NCBI GenBank assembly: GCA_023548195.1
Contig: JAJHZJ010000532.1
Span: 372,001-436,000 of the forward strand
Source of the DNA: Bettongia penicillata ogilbyi
Taxonomy: Eukaryota > Chordata > Mammalia > Diprotodontia > Potoroidae
Direction of reading: 5' to 3'
DNA: 64,000 nt
Part shown: one piece after another, positions 33,383 through 45,049 of the stretch
Layout: each line of letters opens with the position of its first letter
How positions within the stretch are numbered: position 1 is the stretch's first letter
The notes under the pieces: generated by a model
What the model saw: only the letters and a program-made list of their open reading frames with translations
Database searches by the model: none
What the model was told of the DNA's origin: nothing
Position numbers and translations under genes: made by a program

Positions 33383-34860
33383 AGACCAAATATTAAGTAA
33401 TATAATGTTTGCAATTTGTCAGTGGTGAGAGTAAACACACTGATAAAATTTCAGATCCTTAAAATATTGGAATATGTTTCTGTCACACCTCTGACTATAA
33501 CTAGATAAATCAAAATGGTCATTAGGTTCCACCATCTTGAACCTAAAACTGTGATTCATAAGAATGCTAGCTCAATGGCTACAACTCCCAGGTCATGCAA
33601 CAAAACTGTCCTTTATTCACTTCTAAAAATGGAGTTAGTGTAGTAGCAATCCTCAGACATTTCAAAACTTTTAGTATGCTACAACTCAGAGAAAGAAGTG
33701 ATAGTGAGTTCTACTTAAAGTTCTATCTTTATTGTACTGTAAGATACCTAATGAGAAAGTAAGCTAATTGTACTCATTGGCCAACTAAAGGAAGACCAAA
33801 TTCTTAAAGCTAACAACTGTCTTCTTTGTGTCCCTCAGAACAGAATTACCATTACTTTAAAAACAACTGCCCTATGAATGGAGCTAGAGTTAGCAAAGCA
33901 GTGCTATAAAACAGATGGGCTAATAACAAAATCTCTTCACTACTGACTGCCTGACATTCTGGCAACAGGAAAACCAGAGCATGGTAACATCATAATTCAC
34001 TGGCCTGGAGTCTTTTCAAAGTTTTCTAATAGATTCCACCTTCACATGAAATACTCCTTATTTAAAGGTTTTTGTTACCCCTTGGGATCTCTGACAAACT
34101 GACCCATACTGTGATCACATAATGGCTAAGGCCGAGACACCGGCTCACTCATGAAAGAAAGAATGACACAGTATCTGATTTTTCCATTAATACATGTGAC
34201 GTGTTCTTAAACATGATTTCACAAAACAGCTACCAATAATTTGCTGGAAAAGATGCAGAGAGAACCACAAGCCTGTGTGAGAAACAGAAAGAAAAATTTG
34301 GATGTAAACGAAGACACATACCTTACAATAATAGCAGAGAGTAGAGAGGTATGCTCTAGATTCAAACGAGATTGTTAGTAAGAAAACTTTGAGGTGGGAG
34401 GTTAAATGCAATACCTGGCAGTGTTTGTGTATATACATGTGCTAAGCCATCTCATTATTTTTCTGATATTTTATAATATCTATGTAGAGTAAAGGCTAGT
34501 TCCAACTGTGAGCTGTAAATGTGGTTCACAGTGCTCATGCTGCCTATAAAACTTCAACAAGTTGCACAATAATATTCTTCTCACTGTGGCTGTGAGCTCT
34601 TTGGATTACTTTAGCAAAGTGTATTTTTAACAGTACAACACACATTTTCAAGTTGTCACTTAAATGTATGGATTTTTATTCAAATACGTTTATTGAGTAA
34701 AATGAATAAATCCTTATCATCACTGGACAAAAGTGAGGAACTTGTTCGTGTAGCATTTTAAGCCTTGCAATGGACTTCATGTGCATCATTTCACAATGGC
34801 TAGGGGAGAGTGTTCTTTCTATTTTGCAAATGAAGACACAGAGTTTAAATGACCCGGGTG

Positions 34861-35060
34861 CATAAGGTCCTAGATCTGGGGCTAAAAGGTACCTGACCTA
34901 ATTCAACTGCTCTCATTTTACAGAGGAAGACAATGACTTCAAGAGAAGTTAAATGACTGGTCCACTGACATTAGGTCAAACTGACATTAGAAACCAGACT
35001 GGAATCCAAACTGTCTGGCCCCAGAACCAATGCTGCTTCTACCGTACAGCCATGCTTATG
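34861..35060 (-). repeat. MIR-family fragment
   Basis: The words 'tacctgacctaattcaactg', 'ctcattttacagaggaagac' and 'tggccccagaaccaatgctg' are in reversed MIR3-like order. Confidence 0.6.
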
Positions 35061-35517
35061 GTCACATAGCTAATGGCTGACAGTCAAAATATTTGAACAT
35101 ATGCAATCCAAAATTCAGAATAGTATTTTGTTGGTGAATTACCAATAGAAGAATTTCAAAATAAGTCTAATTTTTAAAAGGTGAAGTCTTCTTTCAGGTC
35201 TATGCTGAAGCCAATTCTCCTCATGGGAGGTAAACCTTCAGACCCTCATATGGTCACGAAACCCAGTGGAATAAGGTCTATGGCCATCTCTCCAGTGGAG
35301 CCTCAGATGTTAAATGCTGAAAAGGAGCATATGAATATCCAGTGAACAAATGAGAGTGTCCCTTCACTTTTAACAGCTGGGTAGAGTGGGGTGGAGACAA
35401 GAAGAGCTGAGGAGAACAGCTGGAGTTTTTCCTTTCCACAGTTAATAGGTAGATAATAATGATGGAAAGTTTTAAGGAAGAACTACTGTGCTTTCAAGTG
35501 TCAGTATTTACTTTTAC

Positions 35518-35629
35518 CTGACTCAAAAAGGTGACTAGTCTTACACAGAAGGTCCAATTCTCGGTTCCAAACGCAGAGGTCACTGCCACCAGAGAGCCAA
35601 ACGTCCAGTCTCTGAAGAACCGTCAAACA
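35518..35629 (-). CDS. WDR41: WDR41 coding exon 6
   Basis: The exon starts in phase 0 after a TGTTTCTCCAG acceptor and has 112 bases. It encodes CLTVLQRLDVWLSGGSDLCV and WNRELDLLCKTSHLFES, with one leftover base completing Gly in exon 7. VWLSGGSDLCVWN is a WD strand pair with Trp-Asn in place of Trp-Asp, as in human. The donor is GTAAAA. The LFES segment is less like human (LSDT) and lies at a predicted surface turn. Confidence 0.95.
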
Positions 35630-36409
35630 CTGGAGAAACAAATATTTGAAATGTACTGAATGCAAAAAACATCAACACACTGCTAAAAAAATTTCCATTT
35701 GGATAAAATTGAAAAATATAACTAAGCTTCTCTGGATTCTTGAAGTAAATCTCAACATTTCTATGAACAAGGTAATGTTTAGGGAAATGGTGATAAATGT
35801 TCACAAAATATAAGCATTCCATCTCTGAGATCCACAAAACCAGTCACATCTTAACATTATCTTTTACCCCTCCCTCTAAGTGTCCAAGGTATTCTCTTCC
35901 TAAGGTCAAGGGAAAGATAAAATACAATTAGAGGCAGATAAAGTCTCCCAGGATCCCTATTTTTGGAATGCTTGCAACTAAGTTACTAAAAACGTTTCTC
36001 CTGCTGCTTACATGAACCGTCATTGAATTTTAGCTATAAATTGAACTAAGTCCTGTAATAGTATTAACATTCTCCCATTTAAAATAATAGTGCTTAGTAC
36101 ACAAATATTATTGACCAAGTAGTTTTATAAGAAAACCCCACACAGAGCACTTTGCCATATCACTAACTCAATTACACCAAGGGTCAAGTCATATGGTACT
36201 TATTTAGGTGGAGTATATTTCTCTACAGAAGTTACATAAAGTAGATGACAGATGAGGCACACAGTAGCATCATAATAAGTTACATTTTGCCTCCTCACTC
36301 CCATAACAGAATTATAACAGAATTATCTACAATTCAATTCATCTACTGAGTCCTAGATTTTATTCCTTTTATAGAAAACTATTGAATTATTAAAATTTTT
36401 CTGTCACCT

Positions 36410-36960
36410 ACATTTCCCAATGTCCTTCTCCCTGTCTCTCCCCAGGGTCACTTACAACAAATAAAAAAGAAGAAAATTTGGCAAAAGTAACCATCACACC
36501 CCTCCAAAAAGGCTGACATTTGTATGCAGTGTTTCCTTTTCAGTCCCTCACCTCCGCAAACAAGTGGGAGAGACACCGTATTTTATGTGTCTTCTTTGGA
36601 ACCAACTAAGGTCATTACGATTTCACAGAATTCAATTTCAATTATTTGGTTGCTGTTTTTTCCATCTGCATAGACACGATGTAAGTCATGCATACACTGT
36701 TTTCCTAGCTCTGCGTAGTTCACTCGCTATTAGTAACCATAATAGCTACATCCAACATTTCTACAGTATACTTTAGGGTTTGCAAAATGCTTTATATACT
36801 ATCCAATCTGATGTCTTCCCATGCTTCCCTGCGTCTCTCCACTCTGTTGTGCCCTCAGTACACGGTACCATTCCATTGCACTCATGTGCCAAAATCTGCT
36901 GAGCCATCCTTCATTCCATCAGCACCTACATTATAGTTTGTTGATTTGTTTTTGACTTCT
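36410..36960 (-). repeat. Old L1 3' fragment, with a nested MIR3-like piece
   Basis: The words 'cggtaccattccattgcact', 'catgtgccaaaatctgctga' and 'gccatccttcattccatcag' match the reversed L1 3' end seen elsewhere in the window. Bases 36740-36815 ('ataatagctacatccaacat', 'tttagggtttgcaaaatgct') look like a MIR3-type insertion. Confidence 0.6.
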
Positions 36961-36989
36961 CTGCCTTCAAGATCTCCTCAAATGACATA

Positions 36990-37620
36990 TATTCTTACTA
37001 AACAATTTCACTCCATCTATTGCCCCCCATACACACACTTCCCTAACCTCTCCTTTTTCTTTTGAATAAGGAATACTCACTCTTTCTAGAGCCATGTTCC
37101 AGGTAGTAGTCTTGACTACTACTACTACAAACCTGCCTTTTTTATTTTAGGGTCTCTGGTTCCCTTATTTGTCGCTCACAATTTGTGTACAGACATTTAA
37201 GACTGTGGTTTTTATTACTGGCTCCTTTCTTGAATGTTACATCCCGTGAATTTCTAGCTATTTCCTTCCCACATTGTTAAAATGTAGAACTTTACATTTT
37301 TCCCTTTAAAATTTCATCTTTTATTTTTGCTCCACCATCCTAGCCTATCAAGATCTTCTTCGATCCTCAAAGTCCTCCATTGTATTAACTTTCACTTGGA
37401 GATGTACATCACCTGCAAATTTGACAAGCATGGCTTTTATGACTTCATTCATTGATAAAAATGGTACACACCATCTGACCAAGGACAGATTACTACAATA
37501 TTCCATAGATACCTCCCTTTAAGTTGACATCAAGTCTTTAAAGGCTATTCTTTGGGCCCCTTTATTCAGCCATTTAAAAATCAATCTTTACCATACTACC
37601 ACCTATCCCATGTGCTTTTA
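36990..37620. repeat. Probable ancient amniote repeat
   Basis: Phrases such as 'tgtacatcacctgcaaattt', 'cattcattgataaaaatggt', 'ctgaccaaggacagattact' and 'gatacctccctttaagttga' resemble an old LINE-like repeat (perhaps CR1-related) known across amniotes. The family assignment is tentative. Confidence 0.4.
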
Positions 37621-37627
37621 TTTTGTG

Positions 37628-37930
37628 TACAGGCAGTTAGGCGGTGCAGTGGATAGAGCACGAGTGTAGGAGTCAGGAGGGCCTGAGTTCAAATCTCACC
37701 TCAGACACTTGACACTCACTATCTGTATGATCTTGGGAAAGTCACTTAACCCCAGTTGCCTCATCCTGAGTCATCTCCAGTCACCCTGATGAATATCTGG
37801 TCACTGGATCCAGATGGCTCTGGAGGAGAAGTGAGGCTGGTGACCTGCACAGCCCTCCCTCACTCAAAACAAAGTCAAGTGCAAGTCATGTCATCATGTC
37901 TCTGATGGTGATGAGGGACGAGCACACAAA
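37628..37930 (+). mobile_element. Full-length marsupial SINE, second subtype
   Basis: The head 'ggcagttaggcggtgcagtg' and box 'gaaagtcacttaaccccagt' are followed by a different tail: 'catctccagtcaccctgatg', 'ggctctggaggagaagtgag', 'cagccctccctcactcaaaa' and 'catgtcatcatgtctctgat'. The same tail occurs reversed at 55355-55565. Confidence 0.9.
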
Positions 37931-38723
37931 ATTCCAAATCTTCTAACTGTACATATGAATATAATAATGAAGGAGAAGACAGCCAAACTCCTCTACTCAC
38001 CAACTAGAGAAGGTAAGGGTAAGAGCCAGGCTAGTCCATGCCACTCACAAACTCATTCCCAGGCAGCTGCAAATGTCCTTCAAGATGAGGAACAAGGTCT
38101 CAAGAAGCTGTATTCACTTCTGGATTCCTGAAGAATCCAAAGCCTAAGTCCAGCTATGCTTATCCCAGAAGGCTTCCAGGATCCCCTCATGTTTTTAGCC
38201 AAAGATTGAGTACCATGATAAAACTGGCATGTATGATCTTTCAAGCATTCATTTTTACCATACTGCCCCAATGCATTCTAGAGGTATGGATAAAAGCTTG
38301 GATAACCCCTTCCTCCTTTTGCCTACTCTTATACCCTTCACTCACCATCTGAGGTGAGATAAACTGGTACCCAGGTACCCACTTCTTTGAGGGAACAATA
38401 TACTTTCTGGCAGCAGAATCACCTGGGGATTCTTTTTCAATAAATGGGGCTAACACAGGATTGAGACTTCCCTGGATTAGAGCCTGAGAAAACCCCATGA
38501 ATTTCAGCAGGAAATGCCCTCACTCTTGAGCCTGGGAGAAACAGAGGAAACATATCAACCCCACCTATACACGCAAAATACATAATCTTCAAAGAACTGC
38601 ATGTCTATACAAAGCAATGTACTAATGTAGGAATTTTCACTTCATCTGTTTCATGATTTAATATTACTCAGCCAAAGCAATAAAAGCAAACAACACACCA
38701 CCATTACCACCCACAACATTTAC

Positions 38724-38786
38724 CTTGACTGTGGAATGGAAACATGATACTTTCTGAACTTGTCTGCCAGTATCGCAATCCCAAAT
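38724..38786 (-). CDS. WDR41: WDR41 coding exon 5
   Basis: The 63-base exon follows a TTAACAAATTCAG acceptor and encodes 21 residues in phase 0: IWDCDTGRQVQKVSCFHSTV followed by Lys. It completes the WD repeat begun in exon 4 (ADRTVI then IWD). The donor is GTAAAT. Both ends are phase 0 and the length is a multiple of three, so the exon is skippable without a frameshift, though skipping would destroy one blade. Confidence 0.95.
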
Positions 38787-39009
38787 CTGAATTTGTTAAG
38801 GATATATTACATAGTTTCTGAACACAGTTCAGGCTTTATTATGAGTGCCTATCTTGTAAACGTTTTAAATATTAAAAGTTGCTTCTTTCTGCTATAATTC
38901 ATTTTAAAGCATTTTTTAACTCTTGTGCTTTTAATACTATAGAAGTAACCTCACATATATTATTAGTTCACTTAGAAGGGTGCAGGGGTGTCATCTGAAA
39001 CAATATATT

Positions 39010-39215
39010 TAAAGATATCATTATTTTTTAAACATTTTTTTCAGTTAACAAGCATTCATGTTCTTTTTCTCTGACCTCCCCCTCACAACTGAAAAACAAA
39101 ACCTTGGGAGAAATACACAAGTCAAGCCAAACAAGCCTCCATATCAGGTCTCTTCAAAAATGTAGCTCTCATTCTGCATCTTGCATCCAAAAAATATTAT
39201 TACCAAATTACTCAA
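39010..39215 (-). repeat. L1 3'-end fragment
   Basis: The words 'ttcagttaacaagcattcat', 'ctgaaaaacaaaaccttggg' and 'tagctctcattctgcatctt' match the reversed 3' region of the L1 family also seen at 19188 and 50490. Confidence 0.6.
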
Positions 39216-39254
39216 AACACTCAAAAGACCATTTGGCCTTAAGTTATAAAAAAT

Positions 39255-39460
39255 GCATAGATCACAGCATTGTAGGTTTGAAGCCAGAAAGGACTTTGGC
39301 ATCCATCAGAACTACCTTCCCCCTTAATTTTGTAGTCTAGGAAATGGAGGCCAAGAGAGATAGAACAAATCCTTTGATCATACAGGTAGTGACAGAGCAA
39401 GGATTTGAACCCACATCCTTGGACTCCAGATCCAGTTCTCTTTCCCCTACAAAAATCAAG
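39255..39460 (-). repeat. MIR-family fragment
   Basis: The words 'tgaagccagaaaggactttg', 'tttgtagtctaggaaatgga' and 'caaggatttgaacccacatc' fit reversed MIR3. Confidence 0.65.
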
Positions 39461-39584
39461 AGTATCTCTACACTAATAAATGATCACTATCATTAATTAA
39501 GCCAAGAAGACCCAGCTTCAAGTGCTATCTCTAACATACACTGGTTGTATGATCTATAGTCACATAATTTCTTAGTGCTCTAAG

Positions 39585-40045
39585 TCAGAGATTCTTGAAC
39601 TTTTTGGTCTCAGGACTTTTTACACTCTTAAAAATTGCTAAGGACCCCCAAAAATTTTGTTTTATGTTAGGTATATCTATATTTACCATATTAAGAAATT
39701 AAACCTGATAAAATTTTAAAATATTTATTAGTTCATTAAAATAATAATGAATCTATTACATGTTAACTTAATCTATTTTCATGAAAATTATATTTTCGAA
39801 AACAAAAAAGTGAGGATAGCACTATTTTACATATTATGAAATTTTCTTTAATGTGTGGCTTTAGAAGACAATTGGATTTTTCTAGATCTGCGTCTATATT
39901 CAATCTGCTACATTATGTTTTTTTGCAGTTGAAGTTACAAAGAAAATCTAGATACACAAAGATTTGTAGTTGGAAAAAGGAGTATTTTAATAGGCAAATA
40001 CGTAAATAGTTTGGGGCTCTCACATTCTGAGGACCCAGGTGCTTT
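39585..40045. repeat. Ancient therian interspersed repeat (probably hAT-type DNA transposon)
   Basis: Bases 'cagagattcttgaacttttt' and 'ggtctcaggactttttacac' open a 450-bp AT-rich segment with 'aaggacccccaaaaattttg', 'gtgtggctttagaagacaat' and 'tagttggaaaaaggagtatt'. I recognise this order from a repeat also present in eutherian genomes. The family name is uncertain. Confidence 0.5.
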
Positions 40046-40299
40046 ATGACTTTTCTCCCTCTTCAAGTTACAAAGAAAGCAAGAGAGGATGTTTCATAAT
40101 CCAGAAGTTCCCCAAACCAATGAAACCACAGGACAGACTGATCCTTATCCCTGTTTCTCATTATGCAAAATGTCTTCTTATGGTGAAAAAGGTAAATCCT
40201 GCTGGTAAATTGTTTATGGATATCAAAAAGCAGTGGAAGTTTTTCCACATCCCTGAGAAAGAACATTAATGTTTTTTGTTTCTCTACTCAAAACTGAAA

Positions 40300-40450
40300 C
40301 ATAAATATGTATGTGTGTATAAGTATACATGTGTGTGTATATATATATATATGTGTGTGTATGCATATATATACACAAATATGTGCACATATACACACCT
40401 AGACATATATGAAGAAGTAAAGCATATAGCAAGACAGACACACATGTGGA
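40300..40450. repeat. TG/TA/CA microsatellite
   Basis: Interrupted runs such as gtgtgtatatatatatatat, gtgtgtgtatgcatatatat and cacatatacacacc form a compound dinucleotide repeat. Cys/Tyr-rich open frames on both strands are artefacts. Confidence 0.95.
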
Positions 40451-41084
40451 CATATGAATACATGAAGAGAAAGTGAGCAAGCACATAGATATGAATAAAA
40501 AATATACAGAAATCTTAACTACTTAACCTCTATTAGCTGTTTGTGATAATTCAGCCTAATGTAGTTTAAACTTTAGTTATGTACTATTCCTGAAAGAATT
40601 GTACACTAAATTAATACTATAAAATGAGTGCAACAGATGTTTAACTGACTCAGAAGACCCTTAAATAGTAAAGGAACTGATTGTACTGTTTACAAATAAG
40701 TCTTACTTATTCGTTAAAGGAAGTCAAATCAGACTGATACCTAGAAATCATAATACTAGCAGTTAATTTAAATGGCAATATTTACATATATACGTACATA
40801 TGGAAATGCATACATATATATGTATATAAAAGGTAATAATATTTCTTTCAAAGTATTTTTTAACTCATCTCACCATCCCCTTAGGCTGACTCAAGGAAAT
40901 TCTGTTGTATCATATGCTACCCTTGGTCAAAAAATTTCTACCATCAAGATTAGAAACATGGGTAAATATTACTAGATTCTGGGTCTTAAAAGCATTTTTA
41001 TAAATTCTCTAAAACTTAAGATTTTAAGTGTTCTGGGAGTGCTCTTTATCTTCTCCAAGGAAAAAGGTCCTAGAGCAGAGTCGA

Positions 41085-41375
41085 GCGGTGGCCTTGGAGA
41101 CTGACGAGAACGCTAAATCTGAGGTTGAAGGCCTTGAAGTGGAGTTCTGGTTGCACTTCTTCCTCCCTTTGTGTCCTTGAGAAAATCACTTCCCTTCTCT
41201 TGGCCTCAGTTTCCTCATCTGTAACTGAGAAAAGCTGGCCCAGATTTATTCATCTACAGGCATTTATCAAAAATTCCTATTCTGAACCAGGCACTGGGGA
41301 AACAAAGACAAAAAAGCAGCAGTCCCTGTCCAGAGGAGCTTACTTTCTAGTCCCTTCCAGCACTAACCGGAGATG
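41085..41375 (+). repeat. MIR-type SINE adjoining an L2 end
   Basis: A forward MIR ('gtgtccttgagaaaatcact', 'ggcctcagtttcctcatctg') runs to about 41240. It is followed by a reversed L2 3' end ('gaaccaggcactggggaaac', 'cagaggagcttactttctag'). Confidence 0.7.
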
Positions 41376-41779
41376 TTAAGTCTTTGACCCTGGGGGTAGC
41401 ATCTCTTATTTTCCTCACCATAAGAGATTTCTTTCATGTAGCAATATCTATATCAGCCAAAATTTAAAGTTTTTTCTGTGATGGCCTATTAATGATAGGC
41501 TCTTTTTGAAATGAATACTAAAAAACTTAAATTTGCTTCCCACTCAATTTATCTTTATTTCCTTGAAGTTAAAAGAAATACAAATCAACAATACTGAAAA
41601 TGCCAACATAAATGTTTTGGAAGAAATCTCACTTTCATTTATTTAAATTTAAGTAGAAGAATTTAAGTGAAATAGATCATCTTTGGAAAAGTATTTTGTA
41701 AAAAGACAACTTGCTAGTTCTACACTAGACTTCACAAGATAAACAACTAATCATGCGGGTTCTTATGCTTTTTAAAAGG

Positions 41780-41965
41780 CCGATGCAGCGGAAGGAGCAT
41801 CTGCCTGAATAATCAGATGGCCTGGATTCAAGCTCTTCTAGTTGTGGGAAACCTGTACAAAACTTTGAGTCTCATTTTCCATATCCATAAGATGTGGATA
41901 ACAAGACTTATCCTTCCTAGCTTATAAGGATGTAACGAAGGTCAAGAGATAGTATACATAAGATA
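41780..41965 (+). repeat. MIR-type SINE
   Basis: The forward words 'gatgcagcggaaggagcatc', 'ctggattcaagctcttctag' and 'taagatgtggataacaagac' are present. Confidence 0.65.
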
Positions 41966-42144
41966 TTTTAAACCTATATCAATGTAAACTATTATTACTG
42001 TCTCTCAAAAATAAAAACACAATCATTCTCATTATATTATAATTTTAAACTCCAGTCTCTAGAAACTCAAAGCTAAAGCATCATCTCCTTGGTCCCCCTA
42101 AACTTTCCATTCCCTTATTCCTTTTCCTTCACATTTAAGGATAC

Positions 42145-42276
42145 AATAACAGTCCTATCAGCAGAAGCTGTTAAGATCAGTTGATTTTTATCTTCATAAG
42201 AATCCAAGGAAGGAAATGCAGTTATAGCTGTTATTTTTTGTGTATGTCCATGGAGCTCAAAAATCTTTTCTCCTGT
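42145..42276 (-). CDS. WDR41: WDR41 coding exon 4
   Basis: The exon follows a long T-tract acceptor ending in TTTCAG and encodes 44 residues in phase 0. It starts TGEKIFELHGHTQKITAI, with the Gly-His signature of a WD repeat, then runs through FPSLDSYEDKNQ to LILTASADRTVI. This covers most of the second blade. The donor is GTATCC, a poor match at positions +4 to +6. It is still the only site that joins in frame to exon 5 and gives Thr-Val-Ile-Ile-Trp, against Thr-Val-Ile-Val-Trp in human. Confidence 0.95.
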
Positions 42277-42808
42277 CTGAAAAAAAAAAATAAAGTAACA
42301 TTAATAGACTCTGATTTCATACATTAAATAATTTTAAGTGACAATCCTAAGAGGAATCACCACATAGAAAGTACTCATAAATTTTATTTCAAAATTATAT
42401 CACAAGAACTGAATTTTATTTCAATTTTCTACATTAAAATGGAAATTTGTCAAGTGACTAAAAATAACAACAAAGAACAGCCCAGCCACTCTTGGCTACT
42501 CTCGAACAGAACGGCATTGCACGTCTTACATACTGATCAGACAGCTGTGGAACAGTGCTGTAACAAGGATTCACTTGTGAATTGTAACTTGTCTACAATC
42601 TCCAGTTTCATGGAACTTGGGTATCAGTTATATTATACAGTGAACAACTTTTAAAATCCTCCCATCGCACCGCCTTTAACATAATGCCAAGATTTACCTA
42701 AACTTCTCTGTACTTGCTCATGTAATTCAAGATCTTATGAACAAATTTCAATAAAAATATTTCAAGTACCTATAATTTCACCAATGTTCGTACTTCTGAC
42801 CTAAGACA

Positions 42809-43012
42809 TGTTGCAACCCCTACACAATTGAGTGCATGATCGTCAAGAGCCATTATGGCCCAAAGTGCATCACCATTTGGCAAACCAGGTGATGATGGTT
42901 GATAAAAACATACTTTGTCACCAACATGTCACCATGTATGGCTCAATAAATCGATATGGTCGGAAGAGCCAACCTTTGTTTCCTTAGTCATTTCATCTGT
43001 CACCCACCACAG
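42809..43012 (+). mobile_element. Putative LTR fragment
   Basis: The segment opens TGTTGCAACC and ends CCCACCACA. Its terminal 40 bases align without gaps to the end of the 20312-20705 segment (both contain aacctttgtttcct, then atttca, ending in aca). A 'ctcaataaatcgatatg' lies upstream of this shared end. Flanking duplications are not clear. No viral coding sequence adjoins it. Confidence 0.45.
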
Positions 43013-43919
43013 CCCCTAGCAGCAGCCTTTCCAACAGGGTAGTACATGTCACAGGAAGTTCCTGAAGGACATGAATCCAGGAAAAAATCAGAAATCCAGA
43101 AAAACCTCAATATTACATTGAGAACACTTTAATACTGCTTTTATATGAGTCCAAAACAAGATATGTGTCACTAATGCCCTTCTACTTTAAGGACATATCC
43201 AATAAGCTGTTTCCCTCACTTTGGACAACTGGACAGCACTTAAATGAAATATATAACTTCTTCAAGATTAAAAAAAAAAAGCATACACTATGTGCTCACT
43301 GGTGGAAAAGCAGTCATGTAAATAACCACAAATCAGTGGTCTGAAAGATTGAGGCCACAAAGGATTTCAATGAACAGACCTGCCAGCACTAATACTCAAC
43401 GTTGTCAAACTAGTAAAGCTTAGTGCCATCAGATATAGGACCACTCTGACTTTGGAAATCAACACAATGGAGAAGCACAGTTTTGTAGGGTGCAAGAAAA
43501 ACTATCTTCATGACTACAATAAAGGAAACTACTACCAGATTTCAATATTTTACATTTACAATTCTACTAGAAAAAAGTTTTAAAAGTTAGAATAAACCAG
43601 ATAAAAGATTAAGATATCAACCTTATACGAACAATACTGAGGCAGCTACGTGTTATCAGATTGTTCTTAGCAGTCACTGTAAATCTTGCTTATAAAAGGT
43701 GATGTATACACTTGCAAAGTCTCTATATTTTTCATTATTTTATATTGTTCTCTCCTACCTTTCAAAACATTTGCCAATTTCATTTCACAGTTTCCAAAAA
43801 GTTAAATGTAAAACATTCCAGGAGCTCTTCATCTATATTTCATCACCTCAAACAGCAAGACAAAGTTCAACTTCTTTTATTTTTTACATTTCTCTTATGT
43901 TAGAAGAAAGAATATATAA

Positions 43920-44060
43920 AGGCAGCATGATATAGTGAATAGAAAGTCTTCATGGAGTCAGGAAGACCTGGCTTTAAATTCTGCCTCTGACATATTAGCT
44001 TGTCTGACCATAAGCACGGCATTTAATATCTCTGTGGAAGACTCTTCAAGACTCTAAGTA
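43920..44060 (+). repeat. Marsupial SINE / MIR-type fragment
   Basis: The words 'ggcagcatgatatagtgaat', 'gtcaggaagacctggcttta' and 'gtctgaccataagcacggca' show a forward, truncated copy. Confidence 0.7.
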
Positions 44061-44324
44061 AGACACAGAGGAACTGATGGATTCGTGAGTGGTATTTCTT
44101 GCTAGGGGGATTTCTACACTACTACAATCAAGAAGCTTAAACCAATGCGGGGAAATGTTTGGGATTTTTTTCTTTACATATTTATCAGAATTTGTTTGTT
44201 ACGAATAAGTACAAAAGTATCAACAGTTTAATATCTGAATGCAGAAAAGTATATAGTGCCTATAATTTGATTCATATATTTAGTTCTATTGCTATTATAT
44301 GATCCATTTAAAACCAGCACACAC

Positions 44325-44373
44325 CTGGGCATTCCATAAAAATACAATTCCATCATCTCCAGCAGATGCAAAT
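44325..44373 (-). CDS. WDR41: WDR41 coding exon 3
   Basis: This 49-base exon follows a TCCCTCAACAG acceptor. Its first base completes a codon begun upstream (Arg by homology), then it encodes FASAGDDGIVFLWNAQ, a WD strand pair with Trp-Asn, ending at a GTGTGT donor. It matches human residues just after position 56 (FASAGDDGIVVVWNAQ as I recall). It is the most upstream exon I can find. I looked for the preceding exon, which should encode a segment like ELLVLKAHHDIVRFL, on the minus strand up to 64000 and did not see it. Confidence 0.93.
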
Positions 44374-45049
44374 CTGTTGAGGGAAGACAAAAAGTAAAGG
44401 TCGTAAGTGATTAGTATAAAGGGTGTATATATTATCACATAATTGCTAGAGTGACTAAGTCTCCTCAACCCATATTAATGATATTTTGATTCACTAACAT
44501 TCTCAAATACAGATAAAATTCTATTATAACTAATTGTCTTGTAGCAGAATAAATATGGTTATAATGAACACATTGCTAAAAATATGAAATAAAAGATTGG
44601 ACCGCTAGAATTCTGTTATTCTATGAAATCTGTTTGCAATAAGATGGAAATGAGCCAATACCCAGTTCTTTTGTTATGAATTAATTTCCCAACAGGGGAA
44701 AGAAAGAGTGTCCGAGTAAACATTATTTTTATTCATCTTATGTAGATTTTAAAAATCTAATTGTTCAAAACCATTCCTACTCCTTTACTCCTTCTACTTT
44801 CTGGATCTTTGGGGATATTGATACTTTCCTGAGTAATCAAGGGTTTGGCTGTTAAGAGGAAACTATGAGTAACTATAAAAAAGCTACAGGTGCCCAGCTA
44901 GATACTCGGTGCTCAGTTCTCCTTGCCCTTCAATAGACATACTTCATAAAGGATGCAATCTTTTCTTTCAGTGACAAAGAATATATCTGATATGTGAACA
45001 GTCTGTGGAAATCATTTGTTATCCAGGATTATTAGTTACAGGATGAATA

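Larger units (their letters stand above)
28923..35517 (-). other. WDR41: WDR41 intron 6 (6,595 bases)
   Basis: Donor GTAAAA, acceptor TTTTAAAG. It carries MIR, SINE, L1 and L2 fragments (separate entries). 32410-33125 and 33390-34860 contain no recognised element. 32664-33059 is open on both strands and unusually G+C-rich for the intron, with no recognisable protein. Confidence 0.9.
35630..38723 (-). other. WDR41: WDR41 intron 5 (3,094 bases)
   Basis: Donor GTAAAT, acceptor TTTCTCCAG. It has an old L1 3' fragment, a probable ancient amniote repeat and a SINE (separate entries). 38080-38498 holds two overlapping minus-strand open frames of 63 and 85 codons in different frames; I do not recognise the protein sequence and treat it as unexplained. 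Confidence 0.9.
38787..42144 (-). other. WDR41: WDR41 intron 4 (3,358 bases)
   Basis: Donor GTATCC, acceptor AAATTCAG. It contains an L1 3' fragment, MIR and L2 pieces, an ancient repeat and a TG/TA microsatellite. 40460-41080 and 41390-41775 show nothing recognisable. Confidence 0.9.
42277..44324 (-). other. WDR41: WDR41 intron 3 (2,048 bases)
   Basis: Donor GTGTGT, acceptor (T)n CAG. Apart from an LTR-like segment and a SINE fragment (separate entries), no feature is recognised. Confidence 0.9.
4917..44373 (-). other. WDR41: WDR41 gene, partial (coding exons 3-13)
   Basis: This span holds eleven exons of a WD40-repeat protein whose translation matches WDR41 along its whole length. WDR41 forms a complex with C9orf72 and SMCR8 that is recruited to lysosomes when cationic amino acids are scarce and influences autophagy and mTORC1 signalling (family knowledge). 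Exon lengths from 3 to 13 are 49, 132, 63, 112, 63, 111, 185, 122, 89, 134 and 153 coding bases. They join in frame to 403 codons plus a TAG stop, with GT-AG at every complete intron. Length agrees with human WDR41 after its first 56 residues, so no indels are apparent. The first exons and promoter must lie beyond 64000. Exon numbers are inferred. Confidence 0.95.
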
